Origin: Bradyrhizobium sp. 170
GTDB taxonomy: Bacteria > Pseudomonadota > Alphaproteobacteria > Rhizobiales > Xanthobacteraceae
DNA: 64,000 nt
NCBI RefSeq assembly: GCF_023101085.1
Contig: NZ_CP064703.1
Coordinates: 868,001 to 932,000 of the forward strand
Reading direction: 5' to 3'
The notes under the pieces are model-generated. The model was given only the letters and a program-made list of their open reading frames with translations. It was not told the DNA's origin and made no database searches. Below are positions 26,690 through 34,267 of this stretch, piece by piece. Positions within the stretch are counted from its first letter, which is position 1; each line of letters begins with the position of its first letter. The position numbers and the translations under genes were made by a program.

Positions 26690-27160
26690 AAAAACCACTT
26701 GTCGGGCAAATCAGTCAAAACCTGTCCAGCCCTTCCCGCAAAAATATTCCGCTTAACTTGCAGAGCAAATCAGCGGCATAACCCCGCCCGTCTCACGGCA
26801 GATGAGGGGCGTTGGCCATCGTCACGAACGTGCGGTGAGATGCAATGGACGCGAGAGCTGCGACTGACGTGTGTGGCTCGAGCGTACGGCGAAGTCGTGT
26901 GGTCCCGACGCCGCGGTGCTGGCGTCAAGTTGCGCAAGATTTATTTCCTGCGTGGCGACGGTGGCAAAAGAGCCGTTCACCGGGGAGAGCTCGCTATAAG
27001 CCGTAAAGCCATTGCGCAGGGAAGGCCGGGATGCTCCCGCTGAACCTGTATGCTCGTGTGCGCGTTCCTTGTGCGCAATTGCACGCGAGACCGCGGGTGC
27101 GGCGCGCACCCGGTCTTCCCTGCGCCCTCTATTTCGAGGAGGGCAAACCAAGATGCAAAC
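26690..27160. repeat. Roughly 470-bp dispersed element of unknown nature
   Basis: Runs from about AAAACCACTTGTCGGGCAAA to about CTCTATTTCGAGGAGGGC; boundaries are approximate. I recall highly similar sequence repeated in Bradyrhizobium, Nitrobacter and Rhodopseudomonas genomes, often annotated as spurious minus-strand proteins containing SGLPCAMALRLI and ASGPHDFAVR; both strings occur here in translation. It contains GAGAGCTCGCTATAAGCC and an imperfect GTGCGCAATTGCAC palindrome. No transposase. Confidence 0.6.
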
Positions 27161-27205
27161 CTCGGACGCAATGCGCCGCGAGAACGTCGCCTCATATTCC
27201 ATCGT

Positions 27206-27346
27206 CATCACCCGCCTTGTGCGCAATTGCGCACTGGGGCGGGTGATCCAGTATCCCAGAGACAGCAATGATGGAATCGATAGGCCGCGGCGTACTGGAT
27301 GCCCGCCCCAGTGCGCAATTGCGCACAAGGCGGGCATGACAGCTCT
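27206..27346. repeat. CACCCGCC palindrome carrying two GTGCGCAATTGCGCAC inserts
   Basis: The left hairpin CACCCGCCTT...GGGCGGGTG has GTGCGCAATTGCGCAC at its tip (27219-27234) and the right hairpin GCCCGCCC...GGCGGGC has the same palindrome (27311-27326). The centre includes GATCCAGTATCCCAGAGACA, typical of a common dispersed element of Bradyrhizobium. Confidence 0.8.
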
Positions 27347-27398
27347 CTCCGCGTCATGCTGGATAGCCCGTTTTCGCAGCGTGCGGACCTGCTACCTG

Positions 27399-27851
27399 CT
27401 ACTCTGCCGGTGCTTCGTTGGCGCCGCTGCTCCCGTTGGCGCGGGTGGCGAGAAATCCCAGCGCCAAGCCGCCGACCGCAAGGATCGGGATCAGCTTCTT
27501 GACGCCGATGGCGCGGATCACCTGGATGCCGGCCGCAACCAGCATCGGATCGGACAGCACGGTCTGCGCGGTGGACTTGGCCATCTTCGCCGCCAGTTCG
27601 GCGCGCGCCTCGATCTGCTTCTTGCGCACCATGTAGCTGCCGGCCGCGATCAGAGTGACCACGAAGAAGAAGCCCGCGCCGGTCAGGCAGGCCTGCACCG
27701 GGCCGTAATTTTGCAGAACGAACACGAAGGCGGCGGCGCACAGAAAGGCGGCGGTGATGAGCAACGCCATCGCCGCGGCCGCCGCCAGCGATGTCAGCCG
27801 CAGCGTGCTGCTGGCCGAATTCTTGAAATCGTCAATCCATCGCTGAAACAT
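27399..27851 (-). CDS. YqjE/holin-X-like membrane protein
   Basis: 150 residues with two hydrophobic segments (about 18-48 and 55-75, including FVFVLQNYGPVQACLTGAGFFF) and an amphipathic tail ending in another weak hydrophobic stretch. The topology and its position beside a DUF883 gene match the yqjD-yqjE pair of enterobacteria. The ATG at 27849-27851 is preferred to a TTG two codons upstream. Likely cotranscribed with the DUF883 gene upstream, 121 bases away, and so under the same stress promoter. Confidence 0.72.
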   Translation of the reverse strand: MFQRWIDDFKNSASSTLRLTSLAAAAAMALLITAAFLCAAAFVFVLQNYGPVQACLTGAGFFFVVTLIAAGSYMVRKKQIEARAELAAKMAKSTAQTVLSDPMLVAAGIQVIRAIGVKKLIPILAVGGLALGFLATRANGSSGANEAPAE

Positions 27852-27972
27852 GGCCAAGCCTCGATCTGAAACGCCTCAATCTGAAAACAACAGCGCAACA
27901 AACCATGGCGCGCGCCATCATTACCGACGCGAGAACGATTTGCGCCCGGGTCCAAGACTACCTGCGCCAAAA

Positions 27973-28344
27973 CTACCTGCGCCACGTCAAGCCGATCAGC
28001 AAGCCTATGCCGAGCGCGAGGCCCACGGCTGCCAGCGGACGCTGCGTAATGGCGTCTTCCAACGTCTCCTCGATGGACGAGGCTGCGTCTTGAGCGGCAT
28101 CCATCATCGCGCTGCCGCGTTCGGACACATCCTCCACAGCCTGTTCCGCATTGGCGCGCGCCTGCTTGTAGCCGCGCCGCGCCTGTTTGGAGGCGCTGCC
28201 GGCAAAATTGTTCAACGCATCGGTGATCTGCTCGGTCAGGGCTGCGATATCGTTTTTCACGGCGATTACATCCTTCTGCAGGCGTTCATAGGTCGCTTTG
28301 TCGGTCGGATTTTTCGCCGCGGCTTCACCGTTCGTCATCGACAT
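27973..28344 (-). CDS. DUF883 (YqjD/ElaB-type) membrane-anchored protein
   Basis: 123 residues: a helical, coiled-coil-prone body (LQKDVIAVKNDIAALTEQI, then SKQARRGYKQARANAEQAVEDV) and a C-terminal helix PLAAVGLALGIGLLIGLTWRR. That end is the DUF883 signature; the enterobacterial YqjD uses it to anchor to the inner membrane and binds ribosomes in stationary phase. A GGGAGC site precedes the ATG. A perfect EcfG promoter lies just upstream. Confidence 0.88.
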   Translation of the reverse strand: MSMTNGEAAAKNPTDKATYERLQKDVIAVKNDIAALTEQITDALNNFAGSASKQARRGYKQARANAEQAVEDVSERGSAMMDAAQDAASSIEETLEDAITQRPLAAVGLALGIGLLIGLTWRR

Positions 28345-28380
28345 CGAAAGCTCCCAGGTACTGAAATCAGGTGCGGAACA

Positions 28381-28405
28381 AACGCCCCGTCGAAGGGGAA
28401 GTTCC
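28381..28405 (-). promoter_or_regulatory. Perfect EcfG promoter of the DUF883/holin-like genes
   Basis: Minus strand: GGAAC (28405-28401), 16-base spacer, CGTT (28384-28381). The -10 element is 37 bases before the DUF883 ATG, a natural leader length. Confidence 0.85.
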
Positions 28406-28419
28406 CGATGCGGGATTTG

Positions 28420-29592
28420 CTAGTCCTCCGGCAACTGCGGCGAATCGACCGGCATCAGATGCTCCTTCACGATCAGTGCGACGATCAGAAGCGGCGACGA
28501 CAGGAATGCGCCCATCGGGCCCCACAACCAGGTCCAGAACGCAAGCGCCAGGAACACGGCGAGCGCGTTCACCGCCAGCCGGCGTCCGACGATCATCGGC
28601 GTCAGGAAATGGCCCTCCAGGAAAGTCATCGCCGCAAACATGGCCGGCGCCAACAGGCCGGCGCTGATGGTCGGGAACGCGACGAGGCCGACAACGACCA
28701 GGACAGCGAACATCGCCACCGGGCCGATGATCGGAATGAAATTCAGGATCGTGGCCAGCGCGCCCAGACTGGCCGGATTGGGCATGCCCGTGAGTGCGCA
28801 GATCAGGCCGGTGGCGATGCCGACGCCGACATTGATCGTGGCCACCATCAGCAGGTAGCCGCCGAGATGCTCCTCGATCTCGTTGAGGATCCGCAGCGTC
28901 CGCAGCCGCGACGTGCGCTCGCCGAAATTCATGATCAGAGCCCGGCGCAGGTCCCGCCAGCTCGCGATGAACAGGATCAGCGTTGCGATGAACAGCAGGA
29001 ATTCGGCGAAGGTCGGCGACAGGAATTCCAGCGTCGGCTGCACCCAGTCGACCTTGGGCAGATGGAACGTCGTCAGGGTGTCGGGACCGCCGAGCATGCT
29101 CTGCAGCTGCTGCCAGAGCGCGAGCGGCCGGTCGAATACGTGCATTTTATCCTTCAGAATCGATCCCAGCTCCGGGAGCTTGTTGCTCCATTCCATCACG
29201 GGCGATGCAATCAGGCCGACCATGAAGACAGCCCCGGCGCTGACCGCGGCCACGATCAGCACAGCCGCGACCGCGCGCGGAATGCGATAGCGTTCCAGGA
29301 AACTGGCCGCCGGTGACAGCATGGTGCCGACGATGAAGGCCATCGTGATCGGCAGAAAGAACGCCTGAGCAAGATAGAGGCCGGTGATGATGCAGATGAG
29401 CAGAAGGCCAACGAGGCAGATGGCCACCACTTCGGTGCGGCGGATCACCGGCGGCAATTCGGCCTTGCTGTCGGGGGCCGGCGTGCCTTCGTGCCCGTTG
29501 GGAAGCTGGCGCTCACCGGGCAAAGGTTTTGTTGGCGGAGATTTAGAAGCCAAAGGCTTGGCGGGCACAGGCTTGGTGGAAATGACGCTCAC
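28420..29592 (-). CDS. AI-2E (PerM/YdiK) family membrane permease
   Basis: 390 residues. An N-terminal Pro/Lys-rich cytoplasmic stretch (about 1-45) leads to eight or so helices. Family features are LPITMAFIVGTMLSPAASFLERYRIPRA, the soluble segment around 160-230, and FIPIIGPVAMF and GHFLTPMIVGRRLAVNAL near the end. The family includes TqsA-like exporters and sodium/proton antiporters, so substrate is unknown. Start GTG 29590-29592 with GGGGGAAAG six bases before it; an ATG upstream would give an unlikely extension into the promoter. A perfect EcfG promoter precedes it. Confidence 0.87.
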   Translation of the reverse strand: MSVISTKPVPAKPLASKSPPTKPLPGERQLPNGHEGTPAPDSKAELPPVIRRTEVVAICLVGLLLICIITGLYLAQAFFLPITMAFIVGTMLSPAASFLERYRIPRAVAAVLIVAAVSAGAVFMVGLIASPVMEWSNKLPELGSILKDKMHVFDRPLALWQQLQSMLGGPDTLTTFHLPKVDWVQPTLEFLSPTFAEFLLFIATLILFIASWRDLRRALIMNFGERTSRLRTLRILNEIEEHLGGYLLMVATINVGVGIATGLICALTGMPNPASLGALATILNFIPIIGPVAMFAVLVVVGLVAFPTISAGLLAPAMFAAMTFLEGHFLTPMIVGRRLAVNALAVFLALAFWTWLWGPMGAFLSSPLLIVALIVKEHLMPVDSPQLPED

Positions 29593-29660
29593 AATGGCTT
29601 TCCCCCGCCCGAGGCGGCGATCATAGGCAGACGCGACCTCGCGATCCGGACTGGCACCAC

Positions 29661-29685
29661 AACGTGGCGCAGATACGCGGGTTCC
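29661..29685 (-). promoter_or_regulatory. Perfect EcfG promoter of the AI-2E family gene
   Basis: Minus strand: GGAAC (29685-29681), 16-base spacer, CGTT (29664-29661). About 69 bases upstream of the GTG start. Confidence 0.85.
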
Positions 29686-29745
29686 AATCGCGGAGGTGTG
29701 AGCTTTGTCGCGCTTGATAAGGTTGCGCCGCAACGTCGGCCGAAC

Positions 29746-29770
29746 GGAACTGCCGACCGCCGGGCGCGTT
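29746..29770 (+). promoter_or_regulatory. Perfect EcfG promoter of the L,D-transpeptidase gene
   Basis: GGAAC 29746-29750, 16-base spacer, CGTT 29767-29770. It faces away from the AI-2E promoter, the two -35 elements being 60 bases apart, so this gap is a divergent stress promoter region. Confidence 0.85.
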
Positions 29771-29816
29771 TGTTGGTGCAGAGCATCCAATGATGCACAT
29801 CCAGCGGGGCAGTCCC

Positions 29817-30578
29817 ATGACACAGTCCTCCGATCGCCGACATTCGTCGCGCGTAACGGGCGCGCTCATCAGCGCCGTCCTGCTGGCGCCCATGTTGTCC
29901 AGCGCCGCGAGCGCGCAGACCTTTGGCTACGCTTCTGCCCAGCCGAATGCATATCCCACCGATGAGGTGATCGCGTCCGACGAGGCCGCGACGCCCGATC
30001 GGCTTCGCCGCGCCATCGTTGCCTTTGGTACAGTGGAGGCGCCCGGCACCGTCATCATCGATACCGGCAACACCACGCTCTACTACGTGCTCGGCCAGGG
30101 CCGTGCCATCCGCTACGGCGTCGGCGTTGGCCGCGAAGGCTTTACCTGGTCCGGGGTGCAGACCATCAGCCGCAAGGCGGAATGGCCGGACTGGCATCCG
30201 CCAGCCGAGATGGTCGCGCGCCAGCCCTATCTGCCGCGCTTCATGGCCGGCGGTCCCGGCAATCCGCTCGGCGCGCGGGCGATGTATCTCGGCACCAGCC
30301 AGTACCGCATTCACGGCACCAACGATCCCTCGACGATCGGAAAGTTCGTCTCGTCGGGCTGCGTCCGCCTGACCAATGAGGACGTCACCGATCTGTTCAG
30401 CCGGGTCGATGTCGGCACCAAGGTCGTGGTGCTGCCGAAGAACGCGCCGGTCATGGCGCGAGGCGGGGATACCAGGACCGGCATCACGGCTCGTCCGGCC
30501 GGCACGCATCCGCGCCCGGTCGCGACCACGCCCTCGGGCCACCAGGCGATGAACCTGACGGCGCGGCAGCTTAACTGA
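29817..30578 (+). CDS. Exported L,D-transpeptidase (YkuD family)
   Basis: Peptidoglycan crosslinking or lipoprotein-anchoring enzyme, 253 residues. A signal peptide (about 1-33, ending SAASAQ) is followed by the YkuD domain (about 75-205). The catalytic His is in YRIHGTND and the nucleophile Cys in SSGCVRLTNEDV. ATG 29817 was preferred; ATG 29790 would add nine residues before the signal peptide. It is 35 bases ahead of the DUF2865 gene and is preceded by a perfect EcfG promoter, which would link wall remodelling to stress. Confidence 0.92.
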   Translation: MTQSSDRRHSSRVTGALISAVLLAPMLSSAASAQTFGYASAQPNAYPTDEVIASDEAATPDRLRRAIVAFGTVEAPGTVIIDTGNTTLYYVLGQGRAIRYGVGVGREGFTWSGVQTISRKAEWPDWHPPAEMVARQPYLPRFMAGGPGNPLGARAMYLGTSQYRIHGTNDPSTIGKFVSSGCVRLTNEDVTDLFSRVDVGTKVVVLPKNAPVMARGGDTRTGITARPAGTHPRPVATTPSGHQAMNLTARQLN

Positions 30579-30613
30579 ATGGACGCGTCATGTTGCGTGA
30601 GAGGAGAAGGTTG

Positions 30614-31252
30614 ATGCGATCGAAAAAACTGGCAGCATGGGGGGCAGCCGCATTGGTGTGCGCTTCGGTGCTGGCGCCTGCCGCGCAGGCCCAGGATTTT
30701 TTCTCGCAACTGTTCGGCGGGTTCGCCCGCCCGCGCCACCAGCCCTATATCCAGATGCCGTTCGGCAATGACGACGGCCAGGTCTATGCGCCGCGGGGCG
30801 AGGGACGCGCTCGCTATGGCGGCGGCCAGGCGTTTTGCGTGCGGACCTGCGACGGGCGTTATTTCCCGGTCACCGCCTCAGACAATGCGAGCCGCGCGGC
30901 GTCCTGCAGCAGCTTCTGCCCGGCGAGCGAGACCAAGCTGTTCTACGGCAGCAGCATCGACAACGCGACCGCCGAAAACGGCAAGGCCTATTCGGAGCTG
31001 CCGAACGCGTTCCGCTATCGCAACGAACTCGTCAGCGGCTGCACGTGCAACGGCAAGGACCAGATCGGTCTGGCGCCGGTCAAGATCGAGGACGACCCGA
31101 CGCTGCGCAAGGGCGACATCGTCGCCGGCGAGAACGGCCTTCTGGTCGCAGGCCGCAGCGCCGACAGGCGCGGCGCCGAACTGAATTTCTCACCCGCGTC
31201 CGAAAAGGTCCGCGCCAAATATGGCCGCGTGCCGGTGGTGGCGCGGGAGTGA
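30614..31252 (+). CDS. DUF2865 exported protein
   Basis: 212 residues with a signal peptide (about 1-27, VCASVLAPAAQAQ) and the DUF2865 core: GQAFCVRTCDGRYFPVTASD, AASCSSFCPASETKLFYGS and SGCTCNGKDQIGLAPV, which place six conserved Cys in pairs. No activity is known. A strong GAGAGGAGAAGG site precedes the chosen ATG. It lies 35 bases after the L,D-transpeptidase and is probably read from the same stress promoter. Confidence 0.88.
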   Translation: MRSKKLAAWGAAALVCASVLAPAAQAQDFFSQLFGGFARPRHQPYIQMPFGNDDGQVYAPRGEGRARYGGGQAFCVRTCDGRYFPVTASDNASRAASCSSFCPASETKLFYGSSIDNATAENGKAYSELPNAFRYRNELVSGCTCNGKDQIGLAPVKIEDDPTLRKGDIVAGENGLLVAGRSADRRGAELNFSPASEKVRAKYGRVPVVARE

Positions 31253-31287
31253 GAGCTGACGAAGGAGTGAAGTAGCGGATTGTCACT

Positions 31288-31451
31288 TCTCCCTCGCCCC
31301 GCTCTTGCGGGGTCGAGACAAGCGAGGTGAGGGGCCTCTCTCCGCGAGTCGTGAGAGTGGTGAGACCTGTACCCCCTCACCCGGATCGCACCGGACGATG
31401 CTTCGCATCGCCGAGGCGATCCTGCCTCTCCCCGCAAGCGGGGAGAGGTTA
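31288..31451. repeat. CTCCCTCGCCCCGC / GCGGGGAGAGG intergenic repeat
   Basis: CTCGCCCCGCTCTTGCGGGG at one end and CTCTCCCCGCAAGCGGGGAG at the other, with CTCACCCGGATCGCACCGGA between. A frequent dispersed type in Bradyrhizobium (recalled). It abuts the 3' end of the chemoreceptor gene. Confidence 0.65.
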
Positions 31452-33545
31452 TCAAGCCGCGCGGATCTTGCCGAGGAAATCAGTAACCTGATTGCCCAGT
31501 TGCTGGCTCTGCGTCTCCAGCGTCTGGGAAGCGTGCTTCACATCCTCGGCGGCGGCGGCTGCCGCGTCGGCATCGGCCTTCACGCCGGTGATGTTGTCGG
31601 ACACGTTTTTGGTGCCCTGCGCGGCAAATTGCGTCGAGCGCGTGATCTCCTGGGTGGCGGCGCCCTGTTGCTGCACGGCGGCGGCAATCGCGGTCGCGAC
31701 CTCGTTGACCTCGCCGATGATGCCGCCGATGTTCTTGATGGCGTCGATGGCTTCGCCGGCGACCTTCTGAATGTCGGCGATCTGCTCGGAAATCTCCTCG
31801 GTCGCCTTCGCGGTCTGGCTCGCCAGCGATTTAACTTCGGAGGCGACCACCGCGAAGCCGCGGCCGGCCTCGCCGGCGCGCGCGGCCTCGATGGTAGCGT
31901 TGAGCGCCAGGAGGTTGGTCTGGGCGGCGATGGTGTTGATGAGGCCGACGACTTCGCCGATCCGCCCCGCCGATTGCGCGAGCCCCTGGACGGTGCCGTC
32001 GGTGTCACGCGCCTGGCCGACCGCGCGGCTGGCGATGCCAGCGGCGTGGGCCGCCTGCTGGCTGATGTCGTTGATCGAGGCGCTGAGCTCTTCGGAAGCC
32101 GCGGCAACCGTCTCGACACTCATCGAGGCCTCGCCCGAGGCCTTTTCGGCGACCTGGACGCGTTCGTTGGTCTGGCGCGAGATCGTCGACAGGCCGGCCG
32201 AGGTGGTCCGCATCTGGCCGGAAGCGTCGCCGAGCTGGTTGAGCGTCTGGCGCACCATGCTCTCGAACTCGCCGACATAGCTCTCGACCGCCTGCTGCCG
32301 CGCCGTGGCGCCGGCATTGCGCTCGCGCTCCTGCACCTCGATACGGGCCTTGTCGGCAGCCTGCTGCTTGAAGGTCTCCAGCGCGCCGGCCAGCGCGCCG
32401 ATTTCGTCGTGGCGCGCGGCGTAGCCGGTATCGACGTGGAGGTCGCCGGCTGCGACCTTCAGCATGGCGTCGCGCATGATGTGCAGCGGCTTGATGACGC
32501 GGCGGGTGACGATCGCCATGGCGCCGAACGCCAGCGCCAGCGCGCCGGTCAGCAATGCGAGTTGCATCGTGAGCGAGCGCTGGGCGGTGGAGCGCAGGTG
32601 CGCGGCGTGATCCTTGGCGGCGTCGAGGGCTGCTTCGGCGACGCCGACGGCAGCAGACAGACGCCTGACCGTGACCGGGGTCCATTGGTTGGCGGTCAGT
32701 TCCGGCTTCTCGCCGGCCGCGATCTGCGTCAGCAACCGATCGCGCAGGGCGAGATATTGCGGCTCGAAATAGGCGGTCTTGGTCGCGGCTATGGCGCTGG
32801 AAATAGCCGGAGGTAGTTTCATGCTCGACGCCGTCAGTTCCAGCGCGCTCCAGGTGGCATCGATGCCGCCGGAATATTTCGTATAGGCGAGCCGCGCCTC
32901 CGGTGAGACCTTGCCGGAGTTGATTCCGACGGAGACGATGAGCGACGCTTCGCCGGCGGTGTTGCGCAGCAGCCAGGCGATCTGCTTGATCGCGAGCAAC
33001 TGGTCGATCGTTGCGTCCTGGTGATTGACGGCGGCGGCCAGCGTTGCGGAGAGCTTGTCGAGCGTTTCCAGCATCGCAGTCGCGGTGTCCATGTATTCCT
33101 TGGCCAACGTCGGGCGACGTGAAGCTTTCGGCTTGCCCATCGCCTCCCAGAATTCCTTCTGCTGCGAGGTCATCGCCTTGAGCAGGCGGTCGAACTCGGG
33201 CACCAGTGTCTGTTGCTGCGTGAATTCCATTCCCCCGAGTTGGGCGAGCGCGCTGGCCATCGCGGGCATTTCGGTATCGCGGATGTTGCGCAGATATTTC
33301 TCGATGTCGGCTTCCATCGGCGCATCGGAGTTCAACAGCCGGTAGGTTGTGGAACGGTCGGTGCGCAGATTATGCATCGCCTTGAACATGTTTGCGGACG
33401 CATCCGCGATCACGGCGATGCGGCTCGCCGCCTGCAAGCGGCCCCAGGAGTCCCAGGCGTTGAGCGAAAATCCAAGCACTACGCAGAAGGAGGTGACGAG
33501 GATGACGGTCTTCAGCAGCGTGGACACGGTCAGACGGTTCAACAT
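31452..33545 (-). CDS. Methyl-accepting chemotaxis protein
   Basis: 697-residue chemoreceptor. TM1 is about residues 12-30, a large periplasmic sensor follows to about 320 (helical-bundle type, with [13 protein letters not shown]), then TM2, a HAMP domain (about 345-395) and the signalling domain. The conserved hairpin tip is seen as [20 protein letters not shown]. The C terminus lacks a NWETF-type pentapeptide. No che genes lie nearby, so it must work with signalling proteins encoded elsewhere. Ligand unknown. Confidence 0.93.
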   Translation of the reverse strand: MLNRLTVSTLLKTVILVTSFCVVLGFSLNAWDSWGRLQAASRIAVIADASANMFKAMHNLRTDRSTTYRLLNSDAPMEADIEKYLRNIRDTEMPAMASALAQLGGMEFTQQQTLVPEFDRLLKAMTSQQKEFWEAMGKPKASRRPTLAKEYMDTATAMLETLDKLSATLAAAVNHQDATIDQLLAIKQIAWLLRNTAGEASLIVSVGINSGKVSPEARLAYTKYSGGIDATWSALELTASSMKLPPAISSAIAATKTAYFEPQYLALRDRLLTQIAAGEKPELTANQWTPVTVRRLSAAVGVAEAALDAAKDHAAHLRSTAQRSLTMQLALLTGALALAFGAMAIVTRRVIKPLHIMRDAMLKVAAGDLHVDTGYAARHDEIGALAGALETFKQQAADKARIEVQERERNAGATARQQAVESYVGEFESMVRQTLNQLGDASGQMRTTSAGLSTISRQTNERVQVAEKASGEASMSVETVAAASEELSASINDISQQAAHAAGIASRAVGQARDTDGTVQGLAQSAGRIGEVVGLINTIAAQTNLLALNATIEAARAGEAGRGFAVVASEVKSLASQTAKATEEISEQIADIQKVAGEAIDAIKNIGGIIGEVNEVATAIAAAVQQQGAATQEITRSTQFAAQGTKNVSDNITGVKADADAAAAAAEDVKHASQTLETQSQQLGNQVTDFLGKIRAA

Positions 33546-33678
33546 GATGCTCCCCCCAGAGGCTGGCGGGCCATTTGGCGGGAAAACGGTAAATTAGTTG
33601 GACAGCGTTATTGCCGTATAAATACTAGGATTCTTGAAATGATTGTGTTTTTCCGAGCGATCTGAGGTTCCGCCAACA

Positions 33679-33703
33679 GGAACCTGCCGCACCCGTTCAC
33701 GTT
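33679..33703 (+). promoter_or_regulatory. Perfect EcfG promoter of the Thivi_2564-type gene
   Basis: GGAAC 33679-33683, 16-base spacer, CGTT 33700-33703. The start codon lies 51 bases after the -10 element. Confidence 0.85.
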
Positions 33704-33754
33704 AACAAAACACTACCAGCGCATTTTTCGGCAAATGCCGAGGGGGGACCCCGC

Positions 33755-33910
33755 ATGCTCGTCAGTGTACTCGTCACATTCCTGGTCGTTATTCTCGTTC
33801 TCTATCTCATCAACCTGCTGCCGCTCGATGGCCGCGCCAAGCAGATTGCCCGCGTCGTCGTGATCATCCTCGGCGTGATCTCGCTGTTGAAATACATCGC
33901 GGTCATCTAG
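33755..33910 (+). CDS. Thivi_2564-family small membrane protein
   Basis: 51 residues, two hydrophobic helices (about 4-19 and 33-50) joined by the loop NLLPLDGRAKQIARVV, which is the pattern of the Thivi_2564 membrane peptide family. A GAGGGGGGACC site precedes the ATG. Function unknown. A perfect EcfG promoter upstream and a terminator downstream make it a compact stress-type unit. Confidence 0.8.
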   Translation: MLVSVLVTFLVVILVLYLINLLPLDGRAKQIARVVVIILGVISLLKYIAVI

Positions 33911-33927
33911 CGCCGACCTGCCAAAGC

Positions 33928-33958
33928 AAAAAAGCCCCGGCAACCTGCCGGGGCTTTT
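33928..33958 (+). terminator. Bidirectional terminator between the Thivi_2564-type gene and csbD
   Basis: AAAAGCCCCGGCA, loop, TGCCGGGGCTTTT. It has an A-run before and a T-run after, so it can stop the plus-strand gene and the convergent minus-strand csbD. Confidence 0.9.
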
Positions 33959-33977
33959 CATGCTCGGAAGCGTGGTC

Positions 33978-34178
33978 TTACTTCAACGTCCGGAACCAGT
34001 CGTCCACGTCCTTGTGGATCTGGTCCTTGGCAAAGCCGTAGCGCTGCTGCAGCTTGCCTTCAAGCTGTTCGCGGCGGCCCTCGATTACGTCGAGATCGTC
34101 ATCGGTGAGCTTGCCCCATTTTTCCTTGGCGGCACCCTTGAACTGTTTCCAGTTCCCTTCAACCCTGTTCCAATCCAT
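33978..34178 (-). CDS. CsbD-family stress protein
   Basis: About 66 residues. It begins MDWNRVEGNWKQFKGAAKEKWG and has DDDLDVIEGRREQLEGKLQQ, the CsbD pattern. Soluble, charged, helical. ATG 34178 is preferred because GGGAG is eight bases upstream; ATG 34184 is only two bases from it. CsbD is a general stress protein in several bacteria, and here a perfect EcfG promoter precedes it. Confidence 0.9.
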   Translation of the reverse strand: MDWNRVEGNWKQFKGAAKEKWGKLTDDDLDVIEGRREQLEGKLQQRYGFAKDQIHKDVDDWFRTLK

Positions 34179-34213
34179 CGTCATCTCTCCCTGTTTATGT
34201 TGAGATGCCAATC

Positions 34214-34238
34214 AACGGACGGAGAGTTCAGGCGTTCC
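34214..34238 (-). promoter_or_regulatory. Perfect EcfG promoter of csbD
   Basis: Minus strand: GGAAC (34238-34234), 16-base spacer, CGTT (34217-34214), about 35 bases before the csbD start. Confidence 0.88.
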
Positions 34239-34267
34239 TAACAACCGATGCGGCATCGTGACGTAAT

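Larger units (their letters stand above)
26448..27398. other. Repeat-filled intergenic region
   Basis: About 950 bases made almost wholly of repeats: a GTAGGGTGGGCAAAG element, a GTCATTGCGAGCG inverted pair, a roughly 470-base element and a CACCCGCC palindrome (each listed separately). The open frames found here lack any family feature and are explained by the repeats. Confidence 0.7.

Noticed and set aside
26822..27337. 171-codon minus-strand frame
   Set aside because: Lies wholly within dispersed repeats; recalled as a recurrent false protein from that element.
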